A program made the position numbers and the translations under genes. Positions 56,700-64,000 of a stretch of DNA of 64,000 nucleotides are shown in pieces; the first letter of the stretch is position 1; every line of letters begins with the position of its first letter. A model generated the notes under the pieces. It made no database searches. It was not told the DNA's origin and saw only the letters and a list, made by a program, of their open reading frames with translations. Origin of the DNA: Marinobacter bohaiensis (lineage in GTDB: Bacteria > Pseudomonadota > Gammaproteobacteria > Pseudomonadales > Oleiphilaceae); contig NZ_QGEH01000001.1 in assembly GCF_003258515.1 (NCBI RefSeq), forward strand, positions 1,860,001-1,924,000. The letters run 5' to 3'.

Positions 56700-57503
56700 A
56701 TGGCAACGGAGCAGAGGGTGAGTCAGTCACAAGCGAACCAATCGATCGTCGAAAGCGGGCTGGCGCAGGTGGAACTGCCGCTGTCCGAGGCGCGGACCTG
56801 GGATGAAACGTCCCTGCAGGTGTTCCATGAGACCATCCAGGCGCTGCTGCTGGACGAGTCGGTGCGTGGTCTGGTCGTCGCCGGTGAGCCCGGCGAGGCG
56901 TTCTGCCGGGGTGTCGACATCGGTCTGTTTGGGAGCGGCAGCAAGGTGGCCGGTGCGGGTCTGAATCGTGCCTTCGCCCAGGCCTTCACGGCATTGCGGC
57001 GTTTCCCGGGCGTTTCGGCCGCGGCGCTGACCGGTGAGGCCACGGACGCCGGGCTGGAATGTGCGCTATGCTGTGACTTCCGGATCGCCGAGCCGGGCGT
57101 TCGGTTATCCCTGTCTCCGGCGCGCTACGGCCTGGTTCCCAACGCCGGCGGCAGCCAGCTGCTGGTTCGGTTGGTGGGCGAAGTCTGGGCCAAGCGTATG
57201 CTGCTGTGCGGCGAATCGGTGGACGCGCAGACGGCGCTGCGGATCGGGCTGGTGGATGCCATCAGCGAGCCGGGCCAGGCCCGCCTGCTGGCGGACGACT
57301 GGGTACGGCGTTCGTTCCGCCAGGGACCGCAGGCGGTGCGGGCCACCAAGCAACTGATCGAGCACGCCCGGATGCGGCCGCTGGAAACCGGCTTTGCCGC
57401 CGAGCGCGATTGGATGGTGGAACTGCAGGGCGCCGACGAGCAGATCGAGGGCATAGCGGCGGATCGCGAAGGACGCGCACCGTCCTGGCAGGACGATCGT
57501 TGA
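56700..57503 (+). CDS. Enoyl-CoA hydratase/isomerase (crotonase) family protein
   Basis: This 267-residue crotonase is counted from the ATG at 56700. The oxyanion-hole segments are EAFCRGVDIGLFG and LTGEATDAGLECALCCDFR. The helix LVPNAGGSQLLVRLVG follows, with no Glu at the usual second catalytic position, so hydration activity is uncertain. Loops and the C-terminal helix (QAVRATKQLIEHAR) fit the family. It is divergent from the creatininase-like gene and followed closely by a small XRE regulator. The substrate is unknown. Confidence 0.85.
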   Translation: MATEQRVSQSQANQSIVESGLAQVELPLSEARTWDETSLQVFHETIQALLLDESVRGLVVAGEPGEAFCRGVDIGLFGSGSKVAGAGLNRAFAQAFTALRRFPGVSAAALTGEATDAGLECALCCDFRIAEPGVRLSLSPARYGLVPNAGGSQLLVRLVGEVWAKRMLLCGESVDAQTALRIGLVDAISEPGQARLLADDWVRRSFRQGPQAVRATKQLIEHARMRPLETGFAAERDWMVELQGADEQIEGIAADREGRAPSWQDDR

Positions 57504-57519
57504 CAGAGGGAATCACCAG

Positions 57520-57933
57520 ATGCGGTACATGAAGTCTTTCCATCGTCGGATCAAGGCCCTGCGGGACTCCAGGCAGCTATCCATCGCCGACGTGGCACGC
57601 CTGTGCGATACCGACGAACGCCGGGTGCAGAGCTGGGAGGAGGGGAATGCCAACCACCGTGGCTACCCTGACATCGACGAGCTGATGGATCTGTGCCTCA
57701 AGACGGAAACCCCGCTGGAGGCGCTGCTGGATTTTGAAGAGGCGCCCGATGCCGGCCAGATGGAGCTGCCGGGGCTGGCTTTTGACAGCGACATGGATCT
57801 GACGCGGGCGCTGGATGCGCTGGAGAAGGAAGTCGACAGGCTGAAGCCGTCGGAGCAGGAGATGGAACTGCTGCGCCGGTTCCGTAACAGCACGGACGAA
57901 AACCGGCGCATGATCATTCAGCTGTTGGGCTGA
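57520..57933 (+). CDS. XRE-type helix-turn-helix protein
   Basis: This 137-residue protein has an N-terminal HTH (LSIADVARLCDTDERRVQSW) at about 19-38 with WEEGNANHRGYPDIDEL after it, as in Cro/CI-type domains. The C-terminal half is acidic and helical (ALDALEKEVDRLKPSEQE) and may dimerise. It starts 16 bp after the crotonase stop. A second ATG at 57529 is possible. Its targets are unknown. Confidence 0.8.
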   Translation: MRYMKSFHRRIKALRDSRQLSIADVARLCDTDERRVQSWEEGNANHRGYPDIDELMDLCLKTETPLEALLDFEEAPDAGQMELPGLAFDSDMDLTRALDALEKEVDRLKPSEQEMELLRRFRNSTDENRRMIIQLLG

Positions 57934-58215
57934 ATCCTGGAGTCCCGTCTGGTTGGTTCGCTGACCTACTGAACCCCTGAGAGATCAGGCAGCAAGGCGT
58001 AGGGACGCCGGTTTGGTGGTTACAAATCAAGTCACTACAACGCAGCAGTACGGTCTCTCAGGGCCTCCCGAAGGACGCGCCGCTGAAGGCCCTGGCCCTG
58101 CGTTCGCCGTTGTTGACATGGAGTCACCATGCCGGCGAACGGCGACTTGTCCAGAACCTTCAGTGACGCGCAGTCGATTAGCGAATCAACCAGACGGGAC
58201 ACTCGCGGCGACCGA
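57934..58215. other. Structured spacer between the XRE gene and galU
   Basis: No convincing gene is seen in this 282-bp spacer. It contains nested inverted repeats. CAGGGCC (58060-58066) pairs with GGCCCTG (58088-58094), which is repeated at once. CGTTCGCCG (58101-58109) pairs with CGGCGAACG (58133-58141) around an inner CATGG/CCATG stem. These may shape the 3' end of the galU message or mark a small RNA. Confidence 0.45.
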
Positions 58216-59052
58216 TCAGTCGCCGTTCTTGTAGATATTCTCGTAGACGTGGTTGGTGGCCTGTACGAAGCCATCAATGCTGCCACAGTCGAAGCGGCGA
58301 CCACGGAACTGGTAGGCCAGTACGCACCCCTTGCGCGCCTGTTCCAGCAGGGCGTCGGTAATCTGCACTTCGCCGTTCTTGCCCGGTTCGGTGTTCTCGA
58401 TGATCTCGAAAATATCCGGAGTCAGGATATAGCGGCCGATGATCGCGAGGTTGGACGGTGCGTCTTCCGGCGCCGGCTTCTCGACCATGTCGGTGATTCG
58501 GTAGAGGCCGTCCTTCATGGGCTCGCCAGCGATCACACCGTATTTGTGGGTCTCGTCGGCGGGCACTTCCTCGATGGCGACGATGGAGCAGCGGAACTGC
58601 TTGTACAGTTCGGCCATCTGCGCCAGCACGCCGATGTCGCCCGGTTCGGCGACACAGAAATCGTCCGCCAGGACCACCGCAAACGGGTTGTCGCCCATCA
58701 GATTGCGACCGGTCCAGATGGCGTGGCCCAGGCCCTTCATCTCATTCTGGCGGGTGAAGGAGAAGGAGCTGTGGTTGATCAGGTCACGGATGGACGTCAG
58801 CAGGTTTTCCTTGCCGGAACCGGCGATCTGGTGCTCGAGCTCGTAGCTGATGTCGAAATGGTCCTCGATGGCGCGCTTGCCGCGACCGGTGACAAAACCG
58901 AACTCGTGAATGCCGGCTTCCGAGGCTTCTTCAACCCCGTACTGCACAAGCGGCTTGTTTACGATGGGCAGGATTTCCTTGGGCATGGCCTTGGTGGCCG
59001 GCAGGAAACGGGTACCGTAACCTGCGACGGGGAAGAGGCACTTCCTGATCAT
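58216..59052 (-). CDS. galU: UTP-glucose-1-phosphate uridylyltransferase
   Basis: GalU makes UDP-glucose, the donor used by GalE and Ugd. It has 278 residues. The nucleotide motif is VAGYGTRFLPATKAMPKEIL, and NKPLVQYGVEEA follows. Further motifs are GLGHAIWTGRNLMGDNPFAV, VLADDF and EEVPADETHKYGVI. AAGGACG precedes the ATG. It is a single gene divergent from brnQ. Its product is the common precursor for the sugar-nucleotide genes elsewhere in the window and for OpgG-dependent glucans. Confidence 0.96.
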   Translation of the reverse strand: MIRKCLFPVAGYGTRFLPATKAMPKEILPIVNKPLVQYGVEEASEAGIHEFGFVTGRGKRAIEDHFDISYELEHQIAGSGKENLLTSIRDLINHSSFSFTRQNEMKGLGHAIWTGRNLMGDNPFAVVLADDFCVAEPGDIGVLAQMAELYKQFRCSIVAIEEVPADETHKYGVIAGEPMKDGLYRITDMVEKPAPEDAPSNLAIIGRYILTPDIFEIIENTEPGKNGEVQITDALLEQARKGCVLAYQFRGRRFDCGSIDGFVQATNHVYENIYKNGD

Positions 59053-59388
59053 AGATGTCGTCCTTCTATCGGGCTTGTGAAAACCTGTCCTTTCGGGGCC
59101 GTTGGTCCCGCAAGAGGCTCAGTGCTGTTGTGCACAAAGTTTGCCAAGTGTAACCAACTTGTTGTGACAAATGGAGGTATCCAGGGCTTACCACTTCGTC
59201 ACCTTCCCTTAATCCACGGGGCCATCGGGGCTTTCCCGAATGGCGCCGGGGCGCGGATTCCCTGAGTATTGGCCCACCCGAATCGGTACTGCAAGTCCGT
59301 CGTCGCGGTACTCCCGCGCACGACTTCCCGGTGCTTCCCGCCGTGCTGATCTGCCACACAATCGACTGAACGCAACAAGGCTTTTTCT
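59053..59388. promoter_or_regulatory. Divergent spacer between galU and brnQ
   Basis: This 336-bp spacer must carry both promoters. It contains the perfect palindrome TTGTGCACAA (59128-59137) and a CAAGT/ACTTG inverted pair nearby, both on the galU side. I cannot assign -35 and -10 elements with confidence, and I see no gene. Confidence 0.35.
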
Positions 59389-60711
59389 GTGAAACCTGTC
59401 AATAATTCCGACGTACTCTACGTTGGGCTGATGACGTTTGCCCTGTTTTTGGGCGCCGGCAACCTGATCTTTCCACCCGAACTGGGGCAGCAGGCCGGCC
59501 ACCAGCTGGGCTGGGCCATGGCCGGCTTCCTGCTCACCGGTGTGGGCCTGCCCCTACTGGGCGTGGTGGCGGCCGCGCGCATGGGCGGTGGGCTGTCCCG
59601 GATCACCCAGGACCTGCCGCCGCTGTTGGCCACGCTGATCGGTCTGGTGCTTTACCTGTCCATAGGGCCGCTGTTCGCGGCGCCGCGTACCGGGCTGGTG
59701 GCCTATGAGTTCAGTGTGATGCCGTTGCTGGGCGAGTCGGCCGGCGATGCCAGCCAGTTGATCTACACCCTTGGGTTCTTCGGGTTGAGTCTGCTGGCGG
59801 CGATGTTTCCCGGGCGTATCGTCGATTCGGTGGGCAAGTTGATCACGCCCCTGTTGGTGTTGGTCCTGCTGCTGATTGGCGGCGGCACGCTGCTTTTCCC
59901 CCAGGGCGAGATGTCCGGGGCGGTCAGCCAAATGGAGCAGGGCGCTTTTGGCAGCGGCTTCCTGGCCGGTTACCAGACCCTGGATGCGCTGGCCTCCCTG
60001 GCCTTCGGTATCGTGATCATCACGGCCCTTAAAGGGCGTGGCGTCCATGACGAAAAGGCATTGACCGGAGCCACCATCAAGGCCGGAATCATCGCTGCGG
60101 CGGGTTTGTCGATGGTCTACATGGCCCTGGGTTTCCTGGGGGCGACCAGCCACGGCATCGCCTCCGGCACCGACAACGGGGCCCAGATGATCAGCCTCTA
60201 CATCACCGGTATCTTCGGCGACTGGGGCCAGTGGCTGTTGGCCGCCACCATGACGCTGGCGTGCCTGAGCACCAGCATCGGCCTGGTGACGGCTTGCTCC
60301 GAGTACTTCCACGAGCAGTTTCCGCGGGTGTCCTACCGGGTGTTTGCCGTGGCCATGACGCTGGCGTGCGTGCTCGTCGCCAACGTGGGCCTGGAGCAAC
60401 TGATCGCGCTGACGATCCCGGCGCTGCTGGTGATCTACCCGGTGTGCATCGGCCTGATTGTGTTGTGCCTGATCCGGCCGAGCCTCGCCAACCCGAGACG
60501 TACCTTTGCCATGATGTTGACGCCGATGTTCATCGTTGGCCTGATCGATGGTCTGTCCGGTACCGGGCTGGTGCTGTTTGCCAGGGCGGCTGACGCCATC
60601 AGCGTCCTGCCGTTCAGCGAATCGGGCATGGGGTGGCTGGTGCCGGGCCTTGCAGCTCTGGTGTTGTCTGAAGCGTCCGTCCGGATCCGGCAGAATTCGG
60701 CGGCGGCCTGA
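59389..60711 (+). CDS. brnQ: Branched-chain amino acid transport carrier (BrnQ/LIVCS)
   Basis: This 440-residue inner-membrane transporter imports Leu, Ile and Val with Na+ or H+. It starts at GTG 59389 about 8 nt after AACAAGG. About twelve hydrophobic segments are visible. The family motif FALFLGAGNLIFPPELGQQAG is followed by GFLLTGVGLPLLGVVAAAR. Later come GTLLFPQGEMSG and YQTLDALASLAFGIVII. It is a single gene divergent from galU. Confidence 0.93.
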   Translation: MKPVNNSDVLYVGLMTFALFLGAGNLIFPPELGQQAGHQLGWAMAGFLLTGVGLPLLGVVAAARMGGGLSRITQDLPPLLATLIGLVLYLSIGPLFAAPRTGLVAYEFSVMPLLGESAGDASQLIYTLGFFGLSLLAAMFPGRIVDSVGKLITPLLVLVLLLIGGGTLLFPQGEMSGAVSQMEQGAFGSGFLAGYQTLDALASLAFGIVIITALKGRGVHDEKALTGATIKAGIIAAAGLSMVYMALGFLGATSHGIASGTDNGAQMISLYITGIFGDWGQWLLAATMTLACLSTSIGLVTACSEYFHEQFPRVSYRVFAVAMTLACVLVANVGLEQLIALTIPALLVIYPVCIGLIVLCLIRPSLANPRRTFAMMLTPMFIVGLIDGLSGTGLVLFARAADAISVLPFSESGMGWLVPGLAALVLSEASVRIRQNSAAA

Positions 60712-61125
60712 GTGGCGAGAGGTCCGGAGTGATCCGGGCCGCGCTCCGAGTCGCTGGCGCCCGGGACCGCATTAAAAACGTGTCATCATGTTGCGTATTT
60801 CCGTTACGGACCGACTCCAGAATCTACATATAAATAACGTTACAAGCGCCTGTTTTACTGAAAAAATTAAATTTGTAAAAAATTGAAATCAGGGGCTGGA
60901 ATCACTCCGCTGGATTACCTATAGTCAACGCCACTGCCAGCAGGCCGGGCTCGATAATGTCGAGCGGTCTGTGCAGCGCTCTGTTCTGAGCACAGATCCT
61001 CCCCAAGCTGCGTCGTCTGGGGCACTCGGTAGTAGCCGGCTTCTCTGATCGGTTACCGACAACCTTTTATAGCGACAACCTTTGACAGACAGGTGCGTTT
61101 TGCCACCTGCCGGGGACCTTTGTTT
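60712..61125. promoter_or_regulatory. Long leader upstream of the TpsB-like gene
   Basis: This 414-bp region has an AT-rich stretch (about 60820-60890) and a -10-like CTATAGT near 60921. Hairpin-capable pairs are CTCGA/TCGAG near 60950-60965 and TCTGTGC/GCACAGA near 60967-60996. Near the gene, an 11-bp direct repeat CGACAACCTTT occurs at 61057 and 61073. It holds no clear gene. Confidence 0.4.
61057..61083 (+). repeat. Tandem 11-bp direct repeat before the TpsB-like gene
   Basis: CGACAACCTTT at 61057-61067 and again at 61073-61083, 16 bp start to start, about 45-70 bp before the predicted start codon. It may be a tandem operator, with the TTGACA at 61082-61087 adjacent. Confidence 0.45.
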
Positions 61126-62862
61126 GTGAGATTGACAGCGCTCATGATTTTGCTGGGATGTGCTTTCAGCACCGGTGCGGGTGCTGTTGCGCGCATTGAA
61201 CCGGCTGACATCGGGGCTGGTATCCCGCATTCGTCGATCAGCCTCTCACAGGATCGCTCCTACCTCCGTGAATCCGCCGCAGCCAACAGTTGGCTGACGA
61301 CGCCGGCACGCCCCTTGCCAGAACGCTCTTCCCTCAACGCCGACTGGCCCAGCGGCCGCTGTGTTCCGGTTAAATCGGTCCGGATGCCCGGTCTTCAGTT
61401 GCTGTCCAAGCGGGTGGTGACCCGGGTTTATGCGCTGGTTCAGCCCAATACGGCCCAGTGCCTCGACCCCGAGCGGCTCGACGGTCTCGCCAGCCGCATC
61501 AATGACGTGCTGGAGCGCGAAGAAGGTGGCCAAGTGGTGGTTTGGTTGCCGCAGCGGCCCATTGTGGGGCAGGTGCTCACCCTGCGCTTCAAGGACGCCA
61601 AGGTGGCTCTACCGGACAATGGCGACTTCCCTGTCAGGCGTCCGGCATCGAGCCGGGTCGAGCGGGCCGGTGAAGCCGGTGCTGCCGACATCGTGGTGCC
61701 CCAGTCGCTGCCGTCCTACACCTTCGGGCGCTGGACGCCGCCAGCCGGTACCGCCAATGTGGCGGCGGTGGAGTCGGCCAAGCCCACCGAGCGAGGCCAA
61801 TCGGGACCCAGTTTCAGTTTGCAGCACGTTCAGCAGCACTGGCTCGGCTCGCACCTGCAGTTGGCGGGCAGCAGTTCCCGATCCCGCGAAGGCCATTCCG
61901 GCCGGATCGGGCTGGAAGCGGATGACCTGATCGAAGCCAACCATGCGATGCGCTTCAATTTCAACGAGTCCGGTTCCCAGCGGGTGCAGAACGAAGCCGA
62001 GGCGTTTGCCTTCCACTATGCGTTTCCGCTGGCGGGCAATAGCCTGAGCATGGACGTCGATACCTTCTCCTACCAGAGCACTGTCACCGGCGACGAGAGC
62101 AAGTACGAAGCTCGCGGGGAAGGGCGCAACCTGATGTTCAGCGGTCGCCGCTCGCTGTTCTCCTGGAGCGGAATCAACTTCGACTCGGTACTGGGTGTAC
62201 GCAACCAGCAGGCCACCTATCACGAGAAAGGCGAGTGGGTGGAGGATTCGTCGCGTCAGCTGTCGATGTTCACCCTGGAAGGTTCGACATCGCGGGAGCT
62301 GCTGTTCGATGTCACCGCATCGACCCGCTTTGCGGCCAGTTCCGGCATGGAGATGGTCAGCAAGGATTACGACGACGAAGACGGCCTTGACGAGAACGAT
62401 GGTTTCCAGAAGTACGTGCTGTCCGGTTCGCTGAGTCGCCAGCTTTTCGACTGGCAGCTGGACTTCAGTGGCCACTACCAGTTTACGCCGGACGATCTGC
62501 CGGACTCCCAGTACTTTACGGTGGTGGGGCCGGCGATGATTTCGGGCTTCAACGGCCAGTCGATTACCGCCGCCAAGGGTGGTTGGCTGCGGCTGGATGC
62601 CAACAGTCCGCGATTCACCATGCCAATGGTGTCCTACCTGCGATCAGCGCTCCAGTTCTCGCTGCTGCGGGGCTGGATTCCGGACGCCAGCATGCAGGCG
62701 GATCGGGCCGGTTCGGCCAGTGCGGCGGAGGTGTCACTGCGCTTCCAGGGCCGGGGTATCCAGGCCGGCTTCAGTGTCGGGCGGATGCTTGGCGCGTCCA
62801 GCGATGCTACCGATAAACCGGACGTTCCGGACGTTTCCCTGTCTCTCTCCGTCGGCCTCTGA
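61126..62862 (+). CDS. TpsB-like (ShlB/FhaC family) outer-membrane protein, divergent
   Basis: This 578-residue protein from GTG 61126 (GTG 61093 is possible) has a signal peptide ending GAGA|V. A ShlB-type POTRA domain lies at about 75-155, with CVPVKSVRMPGLQLLS and the C-x-D-P and WLPQRP features. The second POTRA of known TpsB proteins is not recognisable. A Pro/Ser/Ala-rich linker takes its place. The rest is a beta-barrel. The conserved VRGF/Y motif of the inserted loop reads MISGFNGQS, so its Arg is lost, and the C-terminal residue is Leu and not Phe. No TpsA partner lies within the window; opgG follows. Confidence 0.72.
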   Translation: MRLTALMILLGCAFSTGAGAVARIEPADIGAGIPHSSISLSQDRSYLRESAAANSWLTTPARPLPERSSLNADWPSGRCVPVKSVRMPGLQLLSKRVVTRVYALVQPNTAQCLDPERLDGLASRINDVLEREEGGQVVVWLPQRPIVGQVLTLRFKDAKVALPDNGDFPVRRPASSRVERAGEAGAADIVVPQSLPSYTFGRWTPPAGTANVAAVESAKPTERGQSGPSFSLQHVQQHWLGSHLQLAGSSSRSREGHSGRIGLEADDLIEANHAMRFNFNESGSQRVQNEAEAFAFHYAFPLAGNSLSMDVDTFSYQSTVTGDESKYEARGEGRNLMFSGRRSLFSWSGINFDSVLGVRNQQATYHEKGEWVEDSSRQLSMFTLEGSTSRELLFDVTASTRFAASSGMEMVSKDYDDEDGLDENDGFQKYVLSGSLSRQLFDWQLDFSGHYQFTPDDLPDSQYFTVVGPAMISGFNGQSITAAKGGWLRLDANSPRFTMPMVSYLRSALQFSLLRGWIPDASMQADRAGSASAAEVSLRFQGRGIQAGFSVGRMLGASSDATDKPDVPDVSLSLSVGL

Positions 62863-63176
62863 CCCCGGCGGAGCACCCGATGCCAACCTGACGACATTCC
62901 TGCCATCGTCCCCGACATATCCTGAAACAAACCTGAAATTGTGCATATACTGAACAGTGTCGCCTGCGTTGATGATCGGGGCCTTACAGAGATGTCACTT
63001 GAAGCCTAAGCCACTGAGAGTGTTACATTTCAACAGCACCGGGCGTGGTAACTGAAATAGACGGCCATACCCCGGTTGCTGAATCAAGGGAGTCGGCACC
63101 GCGTTGTGACCGGGAAGCATCATGGTCTGCAAGGTTGTGACAGTGCCCCACTGAACCAACGGAGAAAGGATCGTCC
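62863..63176 (+). promoter_or_regulatory. Upstream region and candidate promoter of opgG
   Basis: This 314-bp spacer contains a -10 TATACT at 62946-62951 with a weak -35 CTGAAA at 62922-62927 (18-nt spacer), giving a leader of about 220 nt. GGAGAAAGGA precedes the opgG start. No gene is seen in the spacer. Confidence 0.45.
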
Positions 63177-64000
63177 ATGTTCCCAGCACGACTGCTGTCT
63201 TGCCTTATCGCCCCAGTCATCATGATCACCGCACAGACCGCCCAGGCCTTCGGTCTGGAGGACGTGGTGGATATGGCCAAGGCGCGTGCTGCCACCCCTT
63301 ACGAAGCACCGGCCCAGGCCCCCCAGTTCCTGCGCGATCTGAATTTCAGCGATTATCAGGCCATCCGCTTCAAGCCTGATGCCAGCCTGTGGCGTCAGGG
63401 CGCTTCCCGGTTCCAGGTCAACCTGTTCACGCCCGGCAGCTACTACACCCATGCCGTCAAGTTGCACGAGGTGGATAAGGAGGGCGTCAAGCCCATCGAG
63501 TTCGATAAGTCGAACTTCAACTACCCTAACGATGCATTTGCCAAGCGCGTGCCGGCCGACCTCGGCTATGCCGGTTTCAAACTGACGTTTCCCATGCACC
63601 AGGAGACCGAGCAGAACCCGTTCCTGGTGTTTGGCGGAGCCAGCTACCTGCAGGGACTGGGCCGCGGTGAGCGGTTCGGCGCATCCGCCCGTGGTATCGC
63701 CATCGACACGGGCCTGCCGTCCGGGGAGGAGGTGCCCAGTTTCGTCGAGTTCTGGCTCGAACGTCCGGCCGGCGGCAGCGACACCATGCGCGTCTACGCG
63801 CTGCTCGATGGGCCCAGCGTGACCGGCGCCTACCGATTCGACGTGCATCCCGGCGACAGCACCCGGGTCGACGTCAAGGCCCAGCTGTTTTTCCGCAGCG
63901 ATGTGGAGCTGCTTGGCCTGGCACCGCTGACCTCCATGTTCTACTACGGCGAGAATACCGTCCGCCCGGTGGGAGAGTGGCGCCCCCAGGTGCACGATTC
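63177..64000 (+). CDS. opgG: Periplasmic glucan biosynthesis protein OpgG (MdoG), 3'-truncated by window edge
   Basis: OpgG helps build the backbone or branching of osmoregulated periplasmic glucans. The frame from ATG 63177 stays open to the window end, with 274 codons visible out of about 510 expected. A signal peptide ends ITAQTAQA|FG. The mature N-terminus continues GLEDVVDMAKARAATPYEAP and FLRDLNFSDYQAIRFKPDAS, followed by LWRQGASRFQVNLFTPG, as in MdoG. FGASARGIAIDTGLPSGEE and PSFVEFWLERPAG are further matches. An opgH partner would be expected just beyond the window. Confidence 0.95.
   Translation, partial: MFPARLLSCLIAPVIMITAQTAQAFGLEDVVDMAKARAATPYEAPAQAPQFLRDLNFSDYQAIRFKPDASLWRQGASRFQVNLFTPGSYYTHAVKLHEVDKEGVKPIEFDKSNFNYPNDAFAKRVPADLGYAGFKLTFPMHQETEQNPFLVFGGASYLQGLGRGERFGASARGIAIDTGLPSGEEVPSFVEFWLERPAGGSDTMRVYALLDGPSVTGAYRFDVHPGDSTRVDVKAQLFFRSDVELLGLAPLTSMFYYGENTVRPVGEWRPQVHD

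Overview
The window is a gene-dense, GC-rich (roughly 60 percent or more) chromosomal segment of a Gram-negative gammaproteobacterium. Gene content and order suggest a Marinobacter-like marine bacterium or a close relative. The signs are an fmdB-aspS-yebC-ruvCAB-ybgC-tolQRAB-pal-cpoB run, a Pseudomonas-type AspRS, the small DUF2835 protein next to htpG, FabR, a long-form LeuA and Entner-Doudoroff genes. The genus is inferred, not proven. I see no insertion sequence, prophage, CRISPR array or rRNA gene.

Layout. 1-11.9 kb: end of an Entner-Doudoroff operon (pgl, eda), an M48 lipoprotein protease, a DUF599 membrane protein, two tandem hotdog thioesterases, htpG behind a sigma-32-type promoter, DUF2835, a candidate 24-residue small protein with its own terminator, dusC, proS, another thioesterase, a TetR regulator and a lipocalin. 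11.9-18.4 kb: an Lrp-type regulator divergent from leuA, a cold-shock gene with a long 5' leader, prpE and xseA. 18.5-25.4 kb: guaB, guaA and tadA, then galE, ugd and a HIT protein. 25.4-37.2 kb: fabR and the large conserved block fmdB, aspS, yebC, ruvCAB, ybgC, tolQRAB, pal and cpoB. 37.4-47.7 kb: two identical tRNA-Lys genes, nadA, bepA, tusA, an AI-2E permease, bcp, dapA, bamC, purC, an outer-membrane barrel, a UDP-glucuronate 4-epimerase and tRNA-Val. 47.8-49.5 kb: an EamA transporter and a YceI protein. 49.4-56.6 kb: the accessory region described below. 56.7-64 kb: a crotonase, an XRE regulator, galU, brnQ, an unusual two-partner-secretion (TpsB-like) barrel and the start of opgG.

The most novel region is 48.85-56.55 kb. 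Two divergent transcripts and a convergent pair encode a CDP-alcohol phosphatidyltransferase, a YceI lipid-binding protein, an MDR reductase without zinc ligands, a PTPS/QueD-fold protein lacking the usual Cys and one zinc His, a GT4 glycosyltransferase, a methyltransferase, an LPG-synthase-TM (flippase-like) protein, a RibD-C reductase and a creatininase/ArfB-fold amidohydrolase. I propose that it makes a glycosylated, methylated, possibly lipid-linked pterin- or riboflavin-precursor-like molecule. This is inference from family membership and gene order.

How the rest works together. galU, ugd, galE and the UDP-GlcA epimerase can supply UDP-Glc, UDP-GlcA, UDP-Gal and UDP-GalA for surface polysaccharide, and opgG points to periplasmic glucans. 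Tol-Pal, CpoB, BamC and BepA cover envelope constriction and outer-membrane assembly. RuvABC and XseA serve recombination and repair, and GuaA, GuaB and PurC serve purine synthesis.
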